Positions 42,989-53,830 of a stretch of 64,000 nucleotides of DNA are shown piece by piece. Positions within the stretch are counted from its first letter, which is position 1, and every line of letters begins with the position of its first letter. The DNA is taken from assembly GCF_013410345.1 (NCBI RefSeq), contig NZ_JACCFJ010000001.1:1649001-1713000 (forward strand), read 5' to 3'. Both the position numbers and the translations under genes were made by a program. The notes under the pieces are model-generated. The model saw only the letters and a program-made list of their open reading frames with translations, did not search any database and was not told the origin of the DNA. This stretch comes from Saccharopolyspora hordei (GTDB taxonomy: Bacteria > Actinomycetota > Actinomycetes > Mycobacteriales > Pseudonocardiaceae).

Positions 42989-43774
42989 CTACTGCCCCAT
43001 CTCTCCGGTGGCCTGCGACGCGCCGCGGCCGTCCATGGTGACCGCGTCCGGGCCGGGCGGGGTCGGGTCGAACTTCGGCGGGTTGTTCGTGTCGAACGCG
43101 CCCGGGTAGGCCTGGCAGGAGCCGCCGATCTCCGGGTAGACGCCGTTGTTGTTCAACCGCAGCGCGGTGATGAACTGGTCGATGCGCGGGTCGTCGGCAC
43201 TGTCGACCTTGAGCTGGTGGCCCCAGGACTGCAGCGAGATCGGGCTGTCCAGGCCCGGGTACGGCGACATCATCGTGTAGGGCTTGCCCTCGGCGCGGAC
43301 CTTGAGCCGCTGCACGCCGGACTCGTCCACCTTGTCCGGGTTGTAGGCGATCCACACCGCGCCGTGCTCCAGCGAGTGGACCATGTTCTCGGAGCGCACC
43401 GGCTCCGGGTAGACCACGCCGGTGCAGTCGGCCCAGATCCCGTCGTGCGGGCCGCCGAACGGCGGGCTCTGGTCGTAGGCCACCCGCTGCGTGGGGCTGA
43501 CGTGCATCTGGCCCGGGTAGTCGATGACGGTGACGCCGGGGATCTTCTTCGACGGGTCGGGGTTCTCCGGCGACGGCTTGAACGGCTCGGAAGCCTTCTC
43601 CGCCTCGGCCTGCGCCTGGCGCATGTCGGCGGTCTCCGAGTACCTCATGTACGCGAAGCCGAAGACCACGCCAGCGAACACCACCACGACGGTGACGCCC
43701 GCGATCAGCACCCAGGGGATCTGCCGCTGGTGCACCACGGCGCCGCGCACCGCTCTGTTCTTCCTGTTCGCCAT
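42989..43774 (-). CDS. DUF3105 membrane-anchored protein
   Basis: 261-residue protein with a basic N-terminus, one membrane helix ([22 protein letters not shown]) and an extracytoplasmic DUF3105 domain. The family signature includes [26 protein letters not shown] sequence and [17 protein letters not shown]. The His and Cys residues may form a metal site. It is encoded just upstream of DUF305 and divergent from argS. Function unknown. Confidence 0.85.
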   Translation of the reverse strand: MANRKNRAVRGAVVHQRQIPWVLIAGVTVVVVFAGVVFGFAYMRYSETADMRQAQAEAEKASEPFKPSPENPDPSKKIPGVTVIDYPGQMHVSPTQRVAYDQSPPFGGPHDGIWADCTGVVYPEPVRSENMVHSLEHGAVWIAYNPDKVDESGVQRLKVRAEGKPYTMMSPYPGLDSPISLQSWGHQLKVDSADDPRIDQFITALRLNNNGVYPEIGGSCQAYPGAFDTNNPPKFDPTPPGPDAVTMDGRGASQATGEMGQ

Positions 43775-43893
43775 GCTGTTCGCAAACCTCGTCTCACGAG
43801 AACCACCGGGGGACCCGGCCCGCCAGTGTAGAGATTGCCGACGCTGCGAGAGGTCGTGCGACCAATGCTCGCCACCACACGTTCTCACACCGC

Positions 43894-43911
43894 TGTGACC
43901 ACATGATCACA
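43894..43911. promoter_or_regulatory. 18-bp palindrome in the DUF3105-argS gap
   Basis: TGTGA (43894-43898), 8 bases, TCACA (43907-43911). The spacing differs from the CRP consensus of 6. A second small inverted repeat, GCCTGTT-GGG-AACAGGC, is at 43924-43940. Both lie between divergent genes and could be regulator sites. Confidence 0.3.
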
Positions 43912-43973
43912 CGGCGTGGTCTTGCCTGTTGGGAACAGGCCAACCCGTTGGCTGAGCAGCGCGGACGCTTCCT

Positions 43974-43987
43974 TAGACTGCATAGGG
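43974..43987 (+). promoter_or_regulatory. -10 element for leaderless argS
   Basis: TAGACT (43974-43979) ends 7 bases before the argS GTG, placing the expected transcription start at the start codon. CTGAGC (43952-43957) is a weak -35. No ribosome binding site precedes the GTG. Confidence 0.45.
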
Positions 43988-45648
43988 TGACTCCCGCCGC
44001 GCTCGCAGAACTGGTCCGCAACACCGCCGTCGAGGTGCTGTCCAGCAAGCAGCTGGACACCTCCGTGCTGCCCGAGGTGGTGACGGTCGAGCGACCCCGG
44101 AACCCGGAGCACGGTGACTACGCGACGAACCTCGCGATGCAGGTCGCCAAGAAGGCCGGGGTGGCTCCGCGCGACCTGGCGACCTGGCTGGCCGAGGCGC
44201 TGACCGGCAAGGACGGCATCGACTCGGCGGAGGTCGCCGGGCCGGGCTTCCTGAACCTGCGGCTCGCCGCGGACGCCCAGGGCCAGATCGTGCGCGAGGT
44301 CATCACCCGTGCCGGTGAGTACGGCCACGGTGACCGCTACGCCGGGCTCAAGGTCAACCTGGAGTTCGTCTCGGCCAACCCGACCGGCCCGATCCACCTG
44401 GGCGGTACCCGCTGGGCCGCGGTCGGTGACGCGCTGGGCCGGGTGCTGGCCGCGCAGGGCGCCGAGGTGACCCGCGAGTACTACTTCAACGACGCCGGCG
44501 CCCAGATCGACCGGTTCGTGCGGTCGCTGATCGCCGCGGCCAAGGGCGAGCCCACCCCGGAGGACGGCTACGGCGGTGACTACATCGCCGACATCGCCAG
44601 TGCGGTGGTCGAGGCCGAGCCCGGGGTGCTGGAGCAGCCGGCCGACGAGCAGCACGAGACGTTCCGCCGGATCGGCGTCGGGCTCATGTTCGACGAGATC
44701 AAGCAGAGCCTGCACGAGTTCGGCACCGACTTCGACGTGTTCTTCCACGAGGACTCGCTGCACACCTCCGGTGCGGTGACCAAGGCCGTGGAGGAGCTCA
44801 AGGAGTCCGGGCACGTGTACTTCTCCGACGGCGCCTGGTGGCTGCGTTCCACCGAGTTCGGTGACGACAAGGACCGGGTGCTGATCAAGAGCGACGGCGC
44901 CCCGGCCTACATCGCCGGCGACGTCGCCTACCTGCGCGACAAGCGCAACCGCGGCTTCGACCTGTGCATCTACATGCTCGGCGCCGACCACCACGGCTAC
45001 ATCGCGCGGCTGAAGGCCGCCGCGGCCGCCTTCGGGGACGACCCGGACGTGGTGGAGGTGCTCATCGGGCAGCTGGTGAACCTGGTGCGCGACGGCAAAC
45101 CGGTGCGGATGAGCAAGCGCGCCGGCACCGTGGTCACCCTGGAGGACCTGGTGGAGGCGGTCGGCGTGGACGCCGCCCGCTACTCGCTGATCCGGTCGTC
45201 GGTGGACTCCGCGGTGGACATCGACCTCGACCTGATCAGCAAGCGCACCAACGAGAACCCGGTGTTCTACGTGCAGTACGCGCACGCCCGGCTGGCGTCG
45301 TTGCAGCGCAACGCGGCCTCGCTGGGCATCGAGCGGGGCTCGGTGGAGGACGCCGACCTGTCCCTGCTCACCCACGAACGCGAAGGCGACTTGATCCGCA
45401 CCCTGGGTGAGTTCCCGCGCGTGGTGAAGTCGGCCGCCCAGTTGCGCGAACCGCACCGGGTGGCCCGCTACCTGGAGGACGTGGCCAGCGCCTACCACAA
45501 GTTCTACGACGCGTGCCGCGTGCTGCAGCCCGGCGACGACCAGGCCAGTCCGCTGACCATCGCCCGGCTGCAGCTGTGCGAGGCGACCCGGCAGGTCCTG
45601 GCCAACGGCCTGGCGCTGCTGGGTGTCAGCGCACCCGAGCAGATGTGA
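43987..45648 (+). CDS. argS: Arginyl-tRNA synthetase
   Basis: 553-residue class I aminoacyl-tRNA synthetase charging tRNA-Arg. The HIGH-equivalent is HLGG in [18 protein letters not shown] near residue 137, and the KMSK-equivalent is RMSKRAG near 373. The DALR anticodon-binding domain at the C-terminus ends with [10 protein letters not shown]. The GTG at 43987 gives family length; the open frame extends further upstream without similarity. It is followed by lysA, the order seen in mycobacteria. Translation is probably leaderless. Confidence 0.95.
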   Translation: MTPAALAELVRNTAVEVLSSKQLDTSVLPEVVTVERPRNPEHGDYATNLAMQVAKKAGVAPRDLATWLAEALTGKDGIDSAEVAGPGFLNLRLAADAQGQIVREVITRAGEYGHGDRYAGLKVNLEFVSANPTGPIHLGGTRWAAVGDALGRVLAAQGAEVTREYYFNDAGAQIDRFVRSLIAAAKGEPTPEDGYGGDYIADIASAVVEAEPGVLEQPADEQHETFRRIGVGLMFDEIKQSLHEFGTDFDVFFHEDSLHTSGAVTKAVEELKESGHVYFSDGAWWLRSTEFGDDKDRVLIKSDGAPAYIAGDVAYLRDKRNRGFDLCIYMLGADHHGYIARLKAAAAAFGDDPDVVEVLIGQLVNLVRDGKPVRMSKRAGTVVTLEDLVEAVGVDAARYSLIRSSVDSAVDIDLDLISKRTNENPVFYVQYAHARLASLQRNAASLGIERGSVEDADLSLLTHEREGDLIRTLGEFPRVVKSAAQLREPHRVARYLEDVASAYHKFYDACRVLQPGDDQASPLTIARLQLCEATRQVLANGLALLGVSAPEQM

Positions 45649-45711
45649 CCACACGGCAGCTGCCGTCAACGACCCGCCTGTCCAGCGGCAGGCTGCGCGA
45701 AGGAGCTCTAC

Positions 45712-47130
45712 ATGCGCGCCCATCCCGCCGGGCCCCGGCATGCCGATGTCGTGCCGCCCGGCAACACCGCGGGACCGGTACCGGCCACCGCTGACGACCT
45801 CGACCACCTGCACCCGCAGGTGTGGCCGCGGAACAGCGAGCGCGGCCGCGACGGCGTCGTCCGGATCGCCGGCCTCGACGTGCGAGACCTGGCGGAGCGC
45901 TACGGCACCCCGCTGTTCGTGCTGGACGAGGACGACTTCCGGTCCCGCTGCCGCGACTACGCCGAGGCGTTCGGCGACCCCGCCGCGGTGCACTACGCCT
46001 CGAAGGCGTTCCTGTGCACGGAGGTCGCCCGCTGGGTGGCCGAGGAGGGCCTGAGCCTGGACGTGTGCAGCGGCGGCGAGCTGTTCGTGGCGCTGCGCGC
46101 CGGGTTCCCGGCCGAGCGGATCACCTTCCACGGCAACAACAAGTCCGTCGGCGAGCTGGCCGCGGCCGTGGAGGCCGGGGTCGGGTCGGTGGTGCTGGAC
46201 TCGTTCCACGAGATCGCCCGGCTGGAGCAGATCGCCGCCGAGCGCGGCGTGCAGCAGCGGGTGCTGGTGCGCGTCACCGTCGGCGTGGAGGCGCACACCC
46301 ACGAGTTCATCGCCACCGCGCACGAGGACCAGAAGTTCGGCTTCTCGCTGGCCGGTGGGCAGGCCGCCGAGGCCGTGCACCGCGTGGTGAAGGCGAGCTC
46401 GCTGGTGCTGGCGGGGCTGCACAGCCACATCGGTTCGCAGATCTTCGACGTGGACGGCTTCGAGCTGGCCGCGCACCGCGTGGTGCGGCTGCTGGCCGAC
46501 CTCCGCGAGGAGCACGGGGCGGACGCCCTCGCCAGCGCGTCCACTGTGGACCTCGGTGGCGGGCTGGGCATCGCCTACACCGGTGATGACGACCCGCTGC
46601 CGCCGGACGAGCTGGCCTCCCGGCTGCGCGAGATCGTCAGCAAGGAGGCCGAGAACGCGGGCATCCCGGTGCCCGCGATCGCCGTCGAGCCCGGTCGCGC
46701 CATCGCCGGGCCCGGCATGGTCACCGTCTACGAGGTCGGCACCATCAAGGACGTCGCGCTGGGTGCCGACGTGCACCGCAAGTACGTGAGCGTGGACGGC
46801 GGCATGAGCGACAACATCCGCACCTCGCTCTACGACGCGGTCTACGACTGCCGGCTGGTGTCCCGCGGCGCCGAGGCTCCCGCTGCGCTGTCCCGCATCG
46901 TGGGCAAGCACTGTGAGTCCGGTGACGTAGTGGTGCGCGACTGCTGGCTCCCGGAGGACATTGCTCCGGGAGACCTGCTCGCGGTTGCCGCCACCGGTGC
47001 CTACTGCTACGTGATGGCCAGCAACTACAACCGCCTGCCCAAGCCGCCCGTGGTGGCGGTCCGCGACGGTCAGGCGCGGTTGCTGCTGCGCAGGGAGACC
47101 GAGGACGACCTGCTCCGGCTGGAGGTGTGA
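45712..47130 (+). CDS. lysA: Diaminopimelate decarboxylase
   Basis: 472-residue PLP enzyme converting meso-diaminopimelate to lysine. The PLP Lys is in HYASKAFL near residue 97. [23 protein letters not shown] and the C-terminal CESGDVV and [12 protein letters not shown] motifs are diagnostic. The ATG follows AAGGAG. The hom gene begins directly after its stop, and the two belong to the aspartate-family operon. Confidence 0.96.
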   Translation: MRAHPAGPRHADVVPPGNTAGPVPATADDLDHLHPQVWPRNSERGRDGVVRIAGLDVRDLAERYGTPLFVLDEDDFRSRCRDYAEAFGDPAAVHYASKAFLCTEVARWVAEEGLSLDVCSGGELFVALRAGFPAERITFHGNNKSVGELAAAVEAGVGSVVLDSFHEIARLEQIAAERGVQQRVLVRVTVGVEAHTHEFIATAHEDQKFGFSLAGGQAAEAVHRVVKASSLVLAGLHSHIGSQIFDVDGFELAAHRVVRLLADLREEHGADALASASTVDLGGGLGIAYTGDDDPLPPDELASRLREIVSKEAENAGIPVPAIAVEPGRAIAGPGMVTVYEVGTIKDVALGADVHRKYVSVDGGMSDNIRTSLYDAVYDCRLVSRGAEAPAALSRIVGKHCESGDVVVRDCWLPEDIAPGDLLAVAATGAYCYVMASNYNRLPKPPVVAVRDGQARLLLRRETEDDLLRLEV

Positions 47131-48435
47131 GTGAACCAGGACCGTGCACCGATCCGGGTCGCGCTGTTGGGGTGCGGCACCGTCGGTACCGAGGTGCTGC
47201 GCCTGCTGCACGACCAACCCGACGAGTTCGCTGCTCGGACGGGCGCGCCGATGCTGGTCACCGGGGTCGCGGTGCGTCGCCCGCACAAGCACCCCGAGGT
47301 GCCCCAGCACCTGCTCACCACCGACGCCCAGGCACTGGTGGAGGGTGACGTCGACGTCGTCGTGGAGCTGATCGGCGGCATCGAACCGGCCCGCTCCCTG
47401 CTGCTCACCGCGCTGCGCTCCGGCAAGTCGGTGGTGACCGCGAACAAGGCGCTGCTGGCCGAGCACGGCTCCGAGCTCTACGCCGCCGCGGACGCCTCCG
47501 GGGCCGACATCTACTTCGAGGCCGCGGTCGCCGGGGCCATCCCGCTGCTGCGGCCGCTGCGCGAGTCGCTGGCCGGGGACCGGATCAACCGGGTCATGGG
47601 GATCGTCAACGGCACCACGAACTACATCCTCTCCGCGATGGACTCCACCGGCGCCGGCTACGCCGAGACGCTGGACGAGGCCGGTCGCCTGGGCTACGCC
47701 GAGGCGGACCCGACCGCGGACGTGGACGGCTTCGACGCCGCCGCGAAGGCCGCCATCCTCGCGTCGCTGGCCTTCCACACCCGGGTCACCGCCAGCGACG
47801 TGCACCGCGAGGGCATCTCGGGGGTCACGCCGGGCGACATCGCCGCGGCGCGCACCCTGGACCGCACGGTGAAGCTGCTGGCGATCTGCGAGCGGGTGGT
47901 CGACGAGGACGGCACCGAGTCGGTGTCGGCCCGCGTGCACCCGGCGATGATCCCGCGCAGCCACCCGCTGGCCGGCGTCGGCGACGCCTTCAACGCGGTG
48001 TTCGTGGAGGCGGAGGCCGCCGGGCAGCTGATGTTCTACGGCCAGGGCGCCGGGGGAGCGCCCACGGCCAGCGCCGTGCTGGGCGACCTGGTGGCGGTCG
48101 CCCGCAACCTGGTCATGGCGGGCAAGGGGCCCCGGGAGTCGGCGCACGCGCAGCTGCCGATCCGCCCCATGGGCAAGACCCCCACCCGCTACCACATCAG
48201 CCTCGACGTGGCCGACAAGGCGGGCGTGCTCTCGCAGGTGGCGGCCACGTTCAACGAGCACGATGTGAGCATCTCGGTGGTGCGTCAGCAGGGGCGCGGC
48301 GAGGAGGCCAGCCTGGTGGTGGTCACCCACACCGCTCCCGACGCGGCACTGAGGTCCACAGTGGACAAGATCGCGCAGCTCCCGGTGGTGCGCGAGGTGG
48401 TCAGCGTGATGCGCGTGGAAGGTGAACCGTCTTGA
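47131..48435 (+). CDS. hom: Homoserine dehydrogenase
   Basis: 434-residue NAD(P)-dependent enzyme making homoserine from aspartate semialdehyde. The nucleotide motif is [11 protein letters not shown], followed by [13 protein letters not shown] and [14 protein letters not shown]-terminal ACT domain ([19 protein letters not shown]) would allow feedback by threonine. The GTG at 47131 immediately follows the lysA TGA. Its stop overlaps the thrC TTG start. Confidence 0.95.
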   Translation: MNQDRAPIRVALLGCGTVGTEVLRLLHDQPDEFAARTGAPMLVTGVAVRRPHKHPEVPQHLLTTDAQALVEGDVDVVVELIGGIEPARSLLLTALRSGKSVVTANKALLAEHGSELYAAADASGADIYFEAAVAGAIPLLRPLRESLAGDRINRVMGIVNGTTNYILSAMDSTGAGYAETLDEAGRLGYAEADPTADVDGFDAAAKAAILASLAFHTRVTASDVHREGISGVTPGDIAAARTLDRTVKLLAICERVVDEDGTESVSARVHPAMIPRSHPLAGVGDAFNAVFVEAEAAGQLMFYGQGAGGAPTASAVLGDLVAVARNLVMAGKGPRESAHAQLPIRPMGKTPTRYHISLDVADKAGVLSQVAATFNEHDVSISVVRQQGRGEEASLVVVTHTAPDAALRSTVDKIAQLPVVREVVSVMRVEGEPS

Positions 48436-49529
48436 CGAACATCCAGCCGACGGCGGGCCTCGGTGCCCCGGCGCGGGCCGGCTGGCCCGGTCTGATCGAG
48501 GCCTACCGGGACCGCATCCAGGTCCCGGAGGGCGCGCGCATCGTGACCCTGCAGGAGGGCGGCACCCCGCTGGTGCCCGCGCAGCACCTGTCCGAGCTCA
48601 CCGGCAGCACGGTCTACCTGAAGGTCGAGGGCGCCAACCCGACCGGCTCGTTCAAGGACCGCGGCATGACCGTGGCCATCACGCACGCGCTGGCCGAGGG
48701 CAGCCAGGCGGTCATCTGCGCCTCCACCGGCAACACCTCGGCTTCGGCCGCCGCCTACGCGGCCCGCGCCGGGCTGACCTCCGCGGTGCTGGTGCCGCAG
48801 GGCAAGATCGCGCTGGGCAAGCTCGCCCAGGCCGTGGTGCACGGGGCGAAGATCCTCCAGGTCCAGGGCAACTTCGACGACTGCCTGGAGCTGGCGCGCA
48901 AGACCGCCGCCGAGCACCCGGTGACCCTGGTCAACTCGGTCAACCCGGTGCGCCTGGAGGGGCAGAAGACCGCGGCGTTCGAGATCTGCGACGTGCTCGG
49001 CCGCGCCCCGGACGTGCACTGCCTGCCCGTCGGCAACGCGGGCAACATCACCGCCTACTGGAAGGGCTACACCGAGTACGCGCGTGACGGCGTCGTCGAC
49101 AGCACGCCGCGGATGTTCGGCTTCCAGGCCGCCGGGGCCGCGCCGATGGTGCACGGCCAGCCGGTGGCGAACCCGGAGACCATCGCGACCGCGATCCGGG
49201 TCGGCAGCCCGGCCTCCTGGCGCGGTGCCGCCGCCGCCAAGGAGGAGTCCGGCGGGTTGTTCGCCGCGGTGACCGACGAGGAGATCCTGTCCGCCTACCG
49301 GCTGCTGGCCTCCCGCGAGGGCGTGTTCGTCGAGCCCGCCTCCGCCTCCAGCGTCGCCGGTCTGCTGGCCACCGCCGCCGACGGCCGGCTGCCCACCGGC
49401 TCGGTCGTGGTCTGCACCGTCACCGGGCACGGCCTGAAGGACCCGGACACCGCGCTGTCCGGCATGGTCGAGGTCGAGCCGCTGCCGGTCGACCCGGGCG
49501 CGGTCGCCACCGCGCTGGAACTGGCATGA
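48432..49529 (+). CDS. thrC: Threonine synthase
   Basis: 365-residue PLP enzyme converting O-phosphohomoserine to threonine. The PLP Lys is in TGSFKDRGM near residue 75, with [18 protein letters not shown] and the phosphate loop [13 protein letters not shown]. The TTG at 48432 overlaps the hom stop. It is coupled to thrB by a 4-base overlap. Confidence 0.95.
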   Translation: MTNIQPTAGLGAPARAGWPGLIEAYRDRIQVPEGARIVTLQEGGTPLVPAQHLSELTGSTVYLKVEGANPTGSFKDRGMTVAITHALAEGSQAVICASTGNTSASAAAYAARAGLTSAVLVPQGKIALGKLAQAVVHGAKILQVQGNFDDCLELARKTAAEHPVTLVNSVNPVRLEGQKTAAFEICDVLGRAPDVHCLPVGNAGNITAYWKGYTEYARDGVVDSTPRMFGFQAAGAAPMVHGQPVANPETIATAIRVGSPASWRGAAAAKEESGGLFAAVTDEEILSAYRLLASREGVFVEPASASSVAGLLATAADGRLPTGSVVVCTVTGHGLKDPDTALSGMVEVEPLPVDPGAVATALELA

Positions 49530-50443
49530 GCGGCCTGCCGGTCACGGCCGTCCGGGTGACGGTCCCGGCGTCGACGGCGAACCTCGGCTCCGGGTTCGAC
49601 GCCCTGGGCATGGCGTTGTCCTTGCACGACACCGTGTCCGTCCGGGTCGTCGACGGGCCCGCCGGTTCGGCGCGCGTCGACGTCCAGGGGCAGGGCGCCG
49701 GGGCGGTCCCCACCGACGAGCGCCACCTGGTGGTGCGGGTCGTGCACGCGGCCTTGGCGGAGCTGGGGTTCACCGCCCCCGCGCTGCGGCTGCACTGCGA
49801 GAACGACATCCCGCACTCGCGCGGCCTGGGGTCCTCGGCGGCGGCCATCGTCGCCGGGGTCGCCGCGGCGTTCGGGCTCGCCGGGATGGACCTGCGGGAC
49901 GACAAGAACTTCGAGCTCGCGCTGCAGCTCGCCGCGGCGCGGGAGGGGCACGCGGACAACGCGGCGGCCAGCCTGCTCGGCGGTTTCGTGGTGGCCTGGC
50001 AGGAGTCCGGGCGGTTCCGCGCGGTCCGGATGCAGCCGCACCCGGACGTCTCGCCGGTCGCCCTCGTCCCCCGGGTGGAGTCGTCCACCGACGCCACCAG
50101 AGGCCTGCTCCCGGAGCGGGTCCCGCACACCGACGCCGCGTTCGCGGCCGGCCGTGCGGCGCTGGCCGTGCACGCCATGACACGCGCTCCGGAGCTGCTG
50201 CTGGCCGCCACCGACGACCGGCTGCACCAGGACTACCGGGAACCGGCGTGGCCGGAGTCCATCGCCCTGGTGCGGCAGCTGCGGCAGGCCGGTGTGCCCG
50301 CCGCCGTCTCCGGCGCGGGGCCGACGGTGCTGGCGCTGCCGCGGGGCGGGGAGCTGCCGCCCGGGGTCGTCGTCCCGGAGGGCTTCGAGCCGCTGTGCCT
50401 GCCGGTCGACGGCACCGGCGTGCGGGTCACGCCGCAGGGCTGA
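49526..50443 (+). CDS. thrB: Homoserine kinase
   Basis: 305-residue GHMP kinase phosphorylating homoserine. The ATP-binding motif is [16 protein letters not shown] near residue 95, the N-terminal motif is [19 protein letters not shown], and the C-terminal motif [11 protein letters not shown] is present. It ends the lysA-hom-thrC-thrB unit and is followed by a hairpin terminator. Confidence 0.95.
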   Translation: MSGLPVTAVRVTVPASTANLGSGFDALGMALSLHDTVSVRVVDGPAGSARVDVQGQGAGAVPTDERHLVVRVVHAALAELGFTAPALRLHCENDIPHSRGLGSSAAAIVAGVAAAFGLAGMDLRDDKNFELALQLAAAREGHADNAAASLLGGFVVAWQESGRFRAVRMQPHPDVSPVALVPRVESSTDATRGLLPERVPHTDAAFAAGRAALAVHAMTRAPELLLAATDDRLHQDYREPAWPESIALVRQLRQAGVPAAVSGAGPTVLALPRGGELPPGVVVPEGFEPLCLPVDGTGVRVTPQG

Positions 50444-50453
50444 CGCTGGAGCT

Positions 50454-50488
50454 GTGGTGGGCCGGTCGGGCGATCATCGGCCCACCAC
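50454..50488 (+). terminator. Hairpin after thrB
   Basis: GTGGTGGGCCG (50454-50464) pairs with CGGCCCACCAC (50478-50488) around a 13-base loop, starting 11 bases after the thrB stop. Confidence 0.8.
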
Positions 50489-50614
50489 GCCCCGCGGCAG
50501 CGGGCCGGGGGCGGAGTGGTACAAAGGAGGTGTCGCCGGTGGCGACCAGCGGATCTGCTGGCTCTCCGTCGTCGACGTGATCTGCCAGGGCGTGCCACAC
50601 GCCCAGGGGGTTGG

Positions 50615-50643
50615 TTGCACCGGGACTACGGGGCGTCTACCCT
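50615..50643 (+). promoter_or_regulatory. Candidate rho promoter
   Basis: TTGCAC (50615-50620), a 17-base spacer and TACCCT (50638-50643). A start near 50650 would give rho a leader of about 530 bases. Confidence 0.5.
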
Positions 50644-50649
50644 CAAGGT

Positions 50650-51181
50650 CAATCAGTCACCGCGCCCCAGGTGCCGGTGCCGTATCCGGAACATCGTCAT
50701 TCCGGAACGCATCTCCCGCCGTGAATTGAGCTCCGCCCGCCACGGGTGAAGATCAACTTGGTGGGTTCGGCGATCGCGGTGACCGAGGCAGGAGTTGTCA
50801 ACTCAAGCGAGTTCGCTTCGGGCGATCGACGGTGCGCGTCGTTGCCGTGGTCGAGGTGGGGGCCTCAAGTTCCAGGGTGTGGTCCTCGAACGAGCTCCGA
50901 GGCGGACGTGAGTCGGGGATTCCTGGTATGAGGCAGCAGGGCGTGCATCGGCACGTGTGGATCGGAGTGGATGCGTCGCACATGGACCACGCGAGCCGGG
51001 TGTCTCCCACTGCCCGGTGCTGCTGGTTCCCGAGCCAACGCCGTCGTCGGTGGCGCCCAGCGCGCAGAGGGAAGCCGATCGGCGAGAGAGCTGGTAGCAC
51101 ACACCGGCCGCCCGCACTCCAGAGCGGGCGGGCAATCCGCTGGGTCGCGTAGGAGGCGCGGTCCGGTCAGGAAGGACATTC
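50650..51181 (+). other. Long 5' leader of rho
   Basis: No convincing gene; short frames here lack similarity. The segment around 50690-50830 is less GC-rich and contains small inverted repeats such as GAGTTGTCAACTC (50792-50804). Long rho leaders can mediate Rho autoregulation by premature termination, so this may be regulatory RNA. Confidence 0.4.
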
Positions 51182-53014
51182 GTGAGCAACACCGAACTGT
51201 TGAGCAGCGAGGCGGCCAACGGCGCCTCTCCCGCTGGCCAGCAGGATTCCGAGGCCAACGGCACCCCGCGTCGACGTGGTGGGCTTTCCGGCATGGTTCT
51301 CGCTGAACTGCGCCAACTCGCGGGGGAACTGGGGATCGAGACCGGCGGTCTGCGCAAGGGCGATCTGATCGCCGCCATCAAGGAGAAGCAGGGCGGCACC
51401 ACCGCTCCGCGGTCGCGGTCCACCAAGAAGACGTCGGCCCGCACCGCGGAGGAGGCTCCTGCGGCCAAGGAGGCGCAGCAGCCGGCCCTCGACGAGGCCC
51501 CGAGCGAACCCGCCGCGTCGGAGTCCAAGACCGAGCAGGGCACCAACGGTGCCGCTCCGTCGCGCACCCGCTCCCGGCGCCAGCAGCAGGCCGCCGAGAC
51601 CAGCGGTGGTGAGGGCGAGGAGACCCGGCGCAGCGGCAACCGCCGGCGCCGCTCGTCCAGCCGCTCCGGTGGCGAGTCCAGCGGGGGCGACGACCAGCGC
51701 GGTGGCGGCAAGCAGGAGAACCGCCAGGAGCGCGACGGCGGGAGCAACCGCCAGGAGCAGGGCCAGGAGCAGAGCGAGGACGAGGGCGGTCGTCGCGGGC
51801 GTGGCCGCCGCTTCCGGGACCGCCGCCGCAACCGCGGCCGCGGCGAGGGCGGCGAGCCCGAGGTCCGCGAGGACGACGTGCTGCTGCCCGTCGCGGGCAT
51901 CCTCGACGTGCTCGAGAACTACGCGTTCGTGCGCACGTCCGGCTACCTCGCCGGGCCCAACGACGTCTACGTCTCGCTGTCGCTGGTCCGCAAGTACGGT
52001 CTGCGCCGCGGTGACGCGATCAAGGGCGTCATCCGGCAGCCGCGGGAGGGCGAGCAGCAGCGGCAGAAGTTCAACCCGCTGGTGCGGGTGGACTCGATCA
52101 ACGGCCTGGAGCCGGAGGCGGCCAAGAACCGCCCCGAGTTCCACAAGCTGACCCCGCTCTACCCGAACGAGCGGCTGCGCCTCGAGACCGAGCCGCAGAA
52201 CCTGACCGGGCGCATCATCGACCTGGTGATGCCGGTCGGCAAGGGGCAGCGCGCGCTGATCGTCTCGCCGCCGAAGGCCGGCAAGACGATGGTGCTGCAG
52301 GCGATCGCCAACGCGATCACCACCAACAACCCCGAGTGCCACCTGATGGTCGTCCTCGCCGACGAGCGTCCGGAAGAGGTCACCGACATGCAGCGCTCGG
52401 TGAAGGGCGAGGTCATCGCCTCGACCTTCGACCGGCCGCCGTCGGACCACACCACGGTCGCCGAGCTGTCCATCGAGCGCGCCAAGCGGCTCGTCGAGAT
52501 GGGCCACGACGTGGTCGTCCTGCTCGACTCGATCACCCGCCTGGGCCGCGCCTACAACCTGGCGGCCCCGGCGTCCGGCCGCATCCTCTCCGGTGGTGTG
52601 GACTCGACCGCGCTGTACCCGCCGAAGCGGTTCCTCGGCGCGGCCCGCAACATCGAGAACGGCGGCTCGCTGACCATCTTCGCCACCGCGCTGGTGGAGA
52701 CCGGGTCGACCATGGACACGGTGATCTTCGAGGAGTTCAAGGGCACCGGCAACGCCGAGCTCAAGCTGGACCGCAAGCTGGCCGACAAGCGGCTGTTCCC
52801 GGCGGTCGACGTGGACTCCTCCAGCACCCGCAAGGACGAGATCCTGCTCTCGCCCGACGAGCTGGCGGTCACCCACAAGCTGCGTCGAGTGCTCGCCGCC
52901 CTCGACTCGCAGCAGGCGCTGGAGCTGCTGCAGGACCGGCTGCGCAAGACGCGCACCAACATCGAGTTCCTGATGCAGGTCGCCAAGACGACGCCGGGCA
53001 AGGACGACGACTGA
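51182..53014 (+). CDS. rho: Transcription termination factor Rho
   Basis: 610-residue hexameric RNA helicase. An N-terminal Rho-N helix bundle (MVLAELRQLAGELGIETGGLRKGDLIAAI, in parts) is followed by an about 150-residue disordered, Arg/Gln/Gly/Glu-rich insert (about 75-225), larger than in E. coli but usual in actinobacteria. The primary RNA-binding fold is GILDVLENYAFVRTSGYL. The Walker A is PPKAGKTM near 365, with LLDSITRLGRAYN, and the Q/R loops follow. The GTG follows GGAAGG. The gene stands alone with a strong terminator. Confidence 0.95.
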   Translation: MSNTELLSSEAANGASPAGQQDSEANGTPRRRGGLSGMVLAELRQLAGELGIETGGLRKGDLIAAIKEKQGGTTAPRSRSTKKTSARTAEEAPAAKEAQQPALDEAPSEPAASESKTEQGTNGAAPSRTRSRRQQQAAETSGGEGEETRRSGNRRRRSSSRSGGESSGGDDQRGGGKQENRQERDGGSNRQEQGQEQSEDEGGRRGRGRRFRDRRRNRGRGEGGEPEVREDDVLLPVAGILDVLENYAFVRTSGYLAGPNDVYVSLSLVRKYGLRRGDAIKGVIRQPREGEQQRQKFNPLVRVDSINGLEPEAAKNRPEFHKLTPLYPNERLRLETEPQNLTGRIIDLVMPVGKGQRALIVSPPKAGKTMVLQAIANAITTNNPECHLMVVLADERPEEVTDMQRSVKGEVIASTFDRPPSDHTTVAELSIERAKRLVEMGHDVVVLLDSITRLGRAYNLAAPASGRILSGGVDSTALYPPKRFLGAARNIENGGSLTIFATALVETGSTMDTVIFEEFKGTGNAELKLDRKLADKRLFPAVDVDSSSTRKDEILLSPDELAVTHKLRRVLAALDSQQALELLQDRLRKTRTNIEFLMQVAKTTPGKDDD

Positions 53015-53040
53015 CCCGTCGGTCGCCATCCCGTTCGAGC

Positions 53041-53078
53041 GAGGAGGGCCCGCACCCGGGTGGGTGTGGGCCCTCCTC
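53041..53078 (+). terminator. Strong hairpin after rho
   Basis: A 17-bp stem, GAGGAGGGCCCGCACCC (53041-53057) with GGGTGTGGGCCCTCCTC (53062-53078), one G-U type mismatch, loop GGGT. It lies 26 bases after the rho stop. Confidence 0.85.
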
Positions 53079-53095
53079 GCGTCCGGGGGTGCTCA

Positions 53096-53151
53096 GGTGA
53101 GCATGGGAACCTTCCTGCCACCCGGATGACAGGAAGGTTCCCATCCTCACG
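53096..53151. repeat. Inverted pair of CAGGAAGGTTCCC repeats
   Basis: Arms 53097-53120 and 53127-53150 pair over 24 bases with two mismatches, loop CCCGGA. It lies between rho and a convergent membrane protein gene that is not part of the conserved mycobacterial order. Confidence 0.93.
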
Positions 53152-53160
53152 GCACAGCGG

Positions 53161-53598
53161 TCAGGTGTGCGAGCACTTCGCCTGGTCGCGGTGGGCGCGG
53201 ACCAGCACGGTGGCCAGCACCGCGACGGGGACCGGGCCGACGACGAGCACGGCCAGTACCGGCAGCCGCAGCGCGTCGTGCCCCAGGGCGCACGCCAGCA
53301 GCAGCAGCGGGTAGGCGGTCCGCAGGAAGCGCCGCTGCGCGCGGGACCGCCAGTGCACGTGGCCGGCGGTGACCGCGGTCAACGCGGCGGCGGACCCGAA
53401 CAGCAGTGGTGCGGAGAGGCTCAGGTCCTGCTCCACCGTGGGGTGCTCCTGCAGCGCCAGGCTCAGCAGCGCCGCCACCCAACCGGCACTGCCGAGGAAG
53501 AGCAGGGGGAGGAACACCCACGACCGGACCGCGAGGTTCCCCAGCACTGAACACTGCAGCACGGATCGAGGATGAACGGCCGGTCCCGCCGCGGGCAC
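53161..53598 (-). CDS. Small membrane protein of unknown function
   Basis: About 130-145 residues with four hydrophobic segments: VFLPLLFLGSAGWVAALLSLAL, APLLFGSAAALTAVTAG, YPLLLLACALGHDALRL and LAVLVVGPVPVAVLATVLV. It ends with RAHRDQAKCSHT. The start is uncertain; GTG codons near 53565 and 53547 give shorter forms. It has no partner in the mycobacterial rho-rpmE interval, so it is a lineage-specific insertion flanked by a dispersed repeat pair. Function unknown. Confidence 0.6.
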   Translation of the reverse strand: MPAAGPAVHPRSVLQCSVLGNLAVRSWVFLPLLFLGSAGWVAALLSLALQEHPTVEQDLSLSAPLLFGSAAALTAVTAGHVHWRSRAQRRFLRTAYPLLLLACALGHDALRLPVLAVLVVGPVPVAVLATVLVRAHRDQAKCSHT

Positions 53599-53830
53599 CC
53601 TCCGCGACCGTTCGCGCGCCGGGCGGTCCCTGCGGTGCGCCGGGCGGTCGCTGGGGCGCGTCGAGCGGCACTCGGAATAGCCGGCCTCCCGTCAGCGTTG
53701 GAGGAGCGGAACCGCCCTGCGGTGCAGGTCATGAGCTGCGGTCTGGCAGAATGCATGGCTGATCCCGGCTCCGGTTCACCGCGCGGCAGCGGCCGCGCGG
53801 ACCCGGCGGTCAAGTAGAGAGGACGAGCCG

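Noticed and set aside
43894-43911. CRP site before argS
   Set aside because: The spacer between TGTGA and TCACA is 8, not 6, so it is listed only as an unassigned palindrome.
43885-48330. Very long open frame on the minus strand (1481 codons) across argS-lysA-hom
   Set aside because: It is the antisense shadow of high-GC genes; composition is His/Gly/Asp/Arg-rich without domains, while the plus strand encodes clear enzymes.
50516-50749. 77-codon open frame in the rho leader
   Set aside because: Arg-rich composition, no ribosome binding site of note, and it spans the likely rho promoter; not recognisable.
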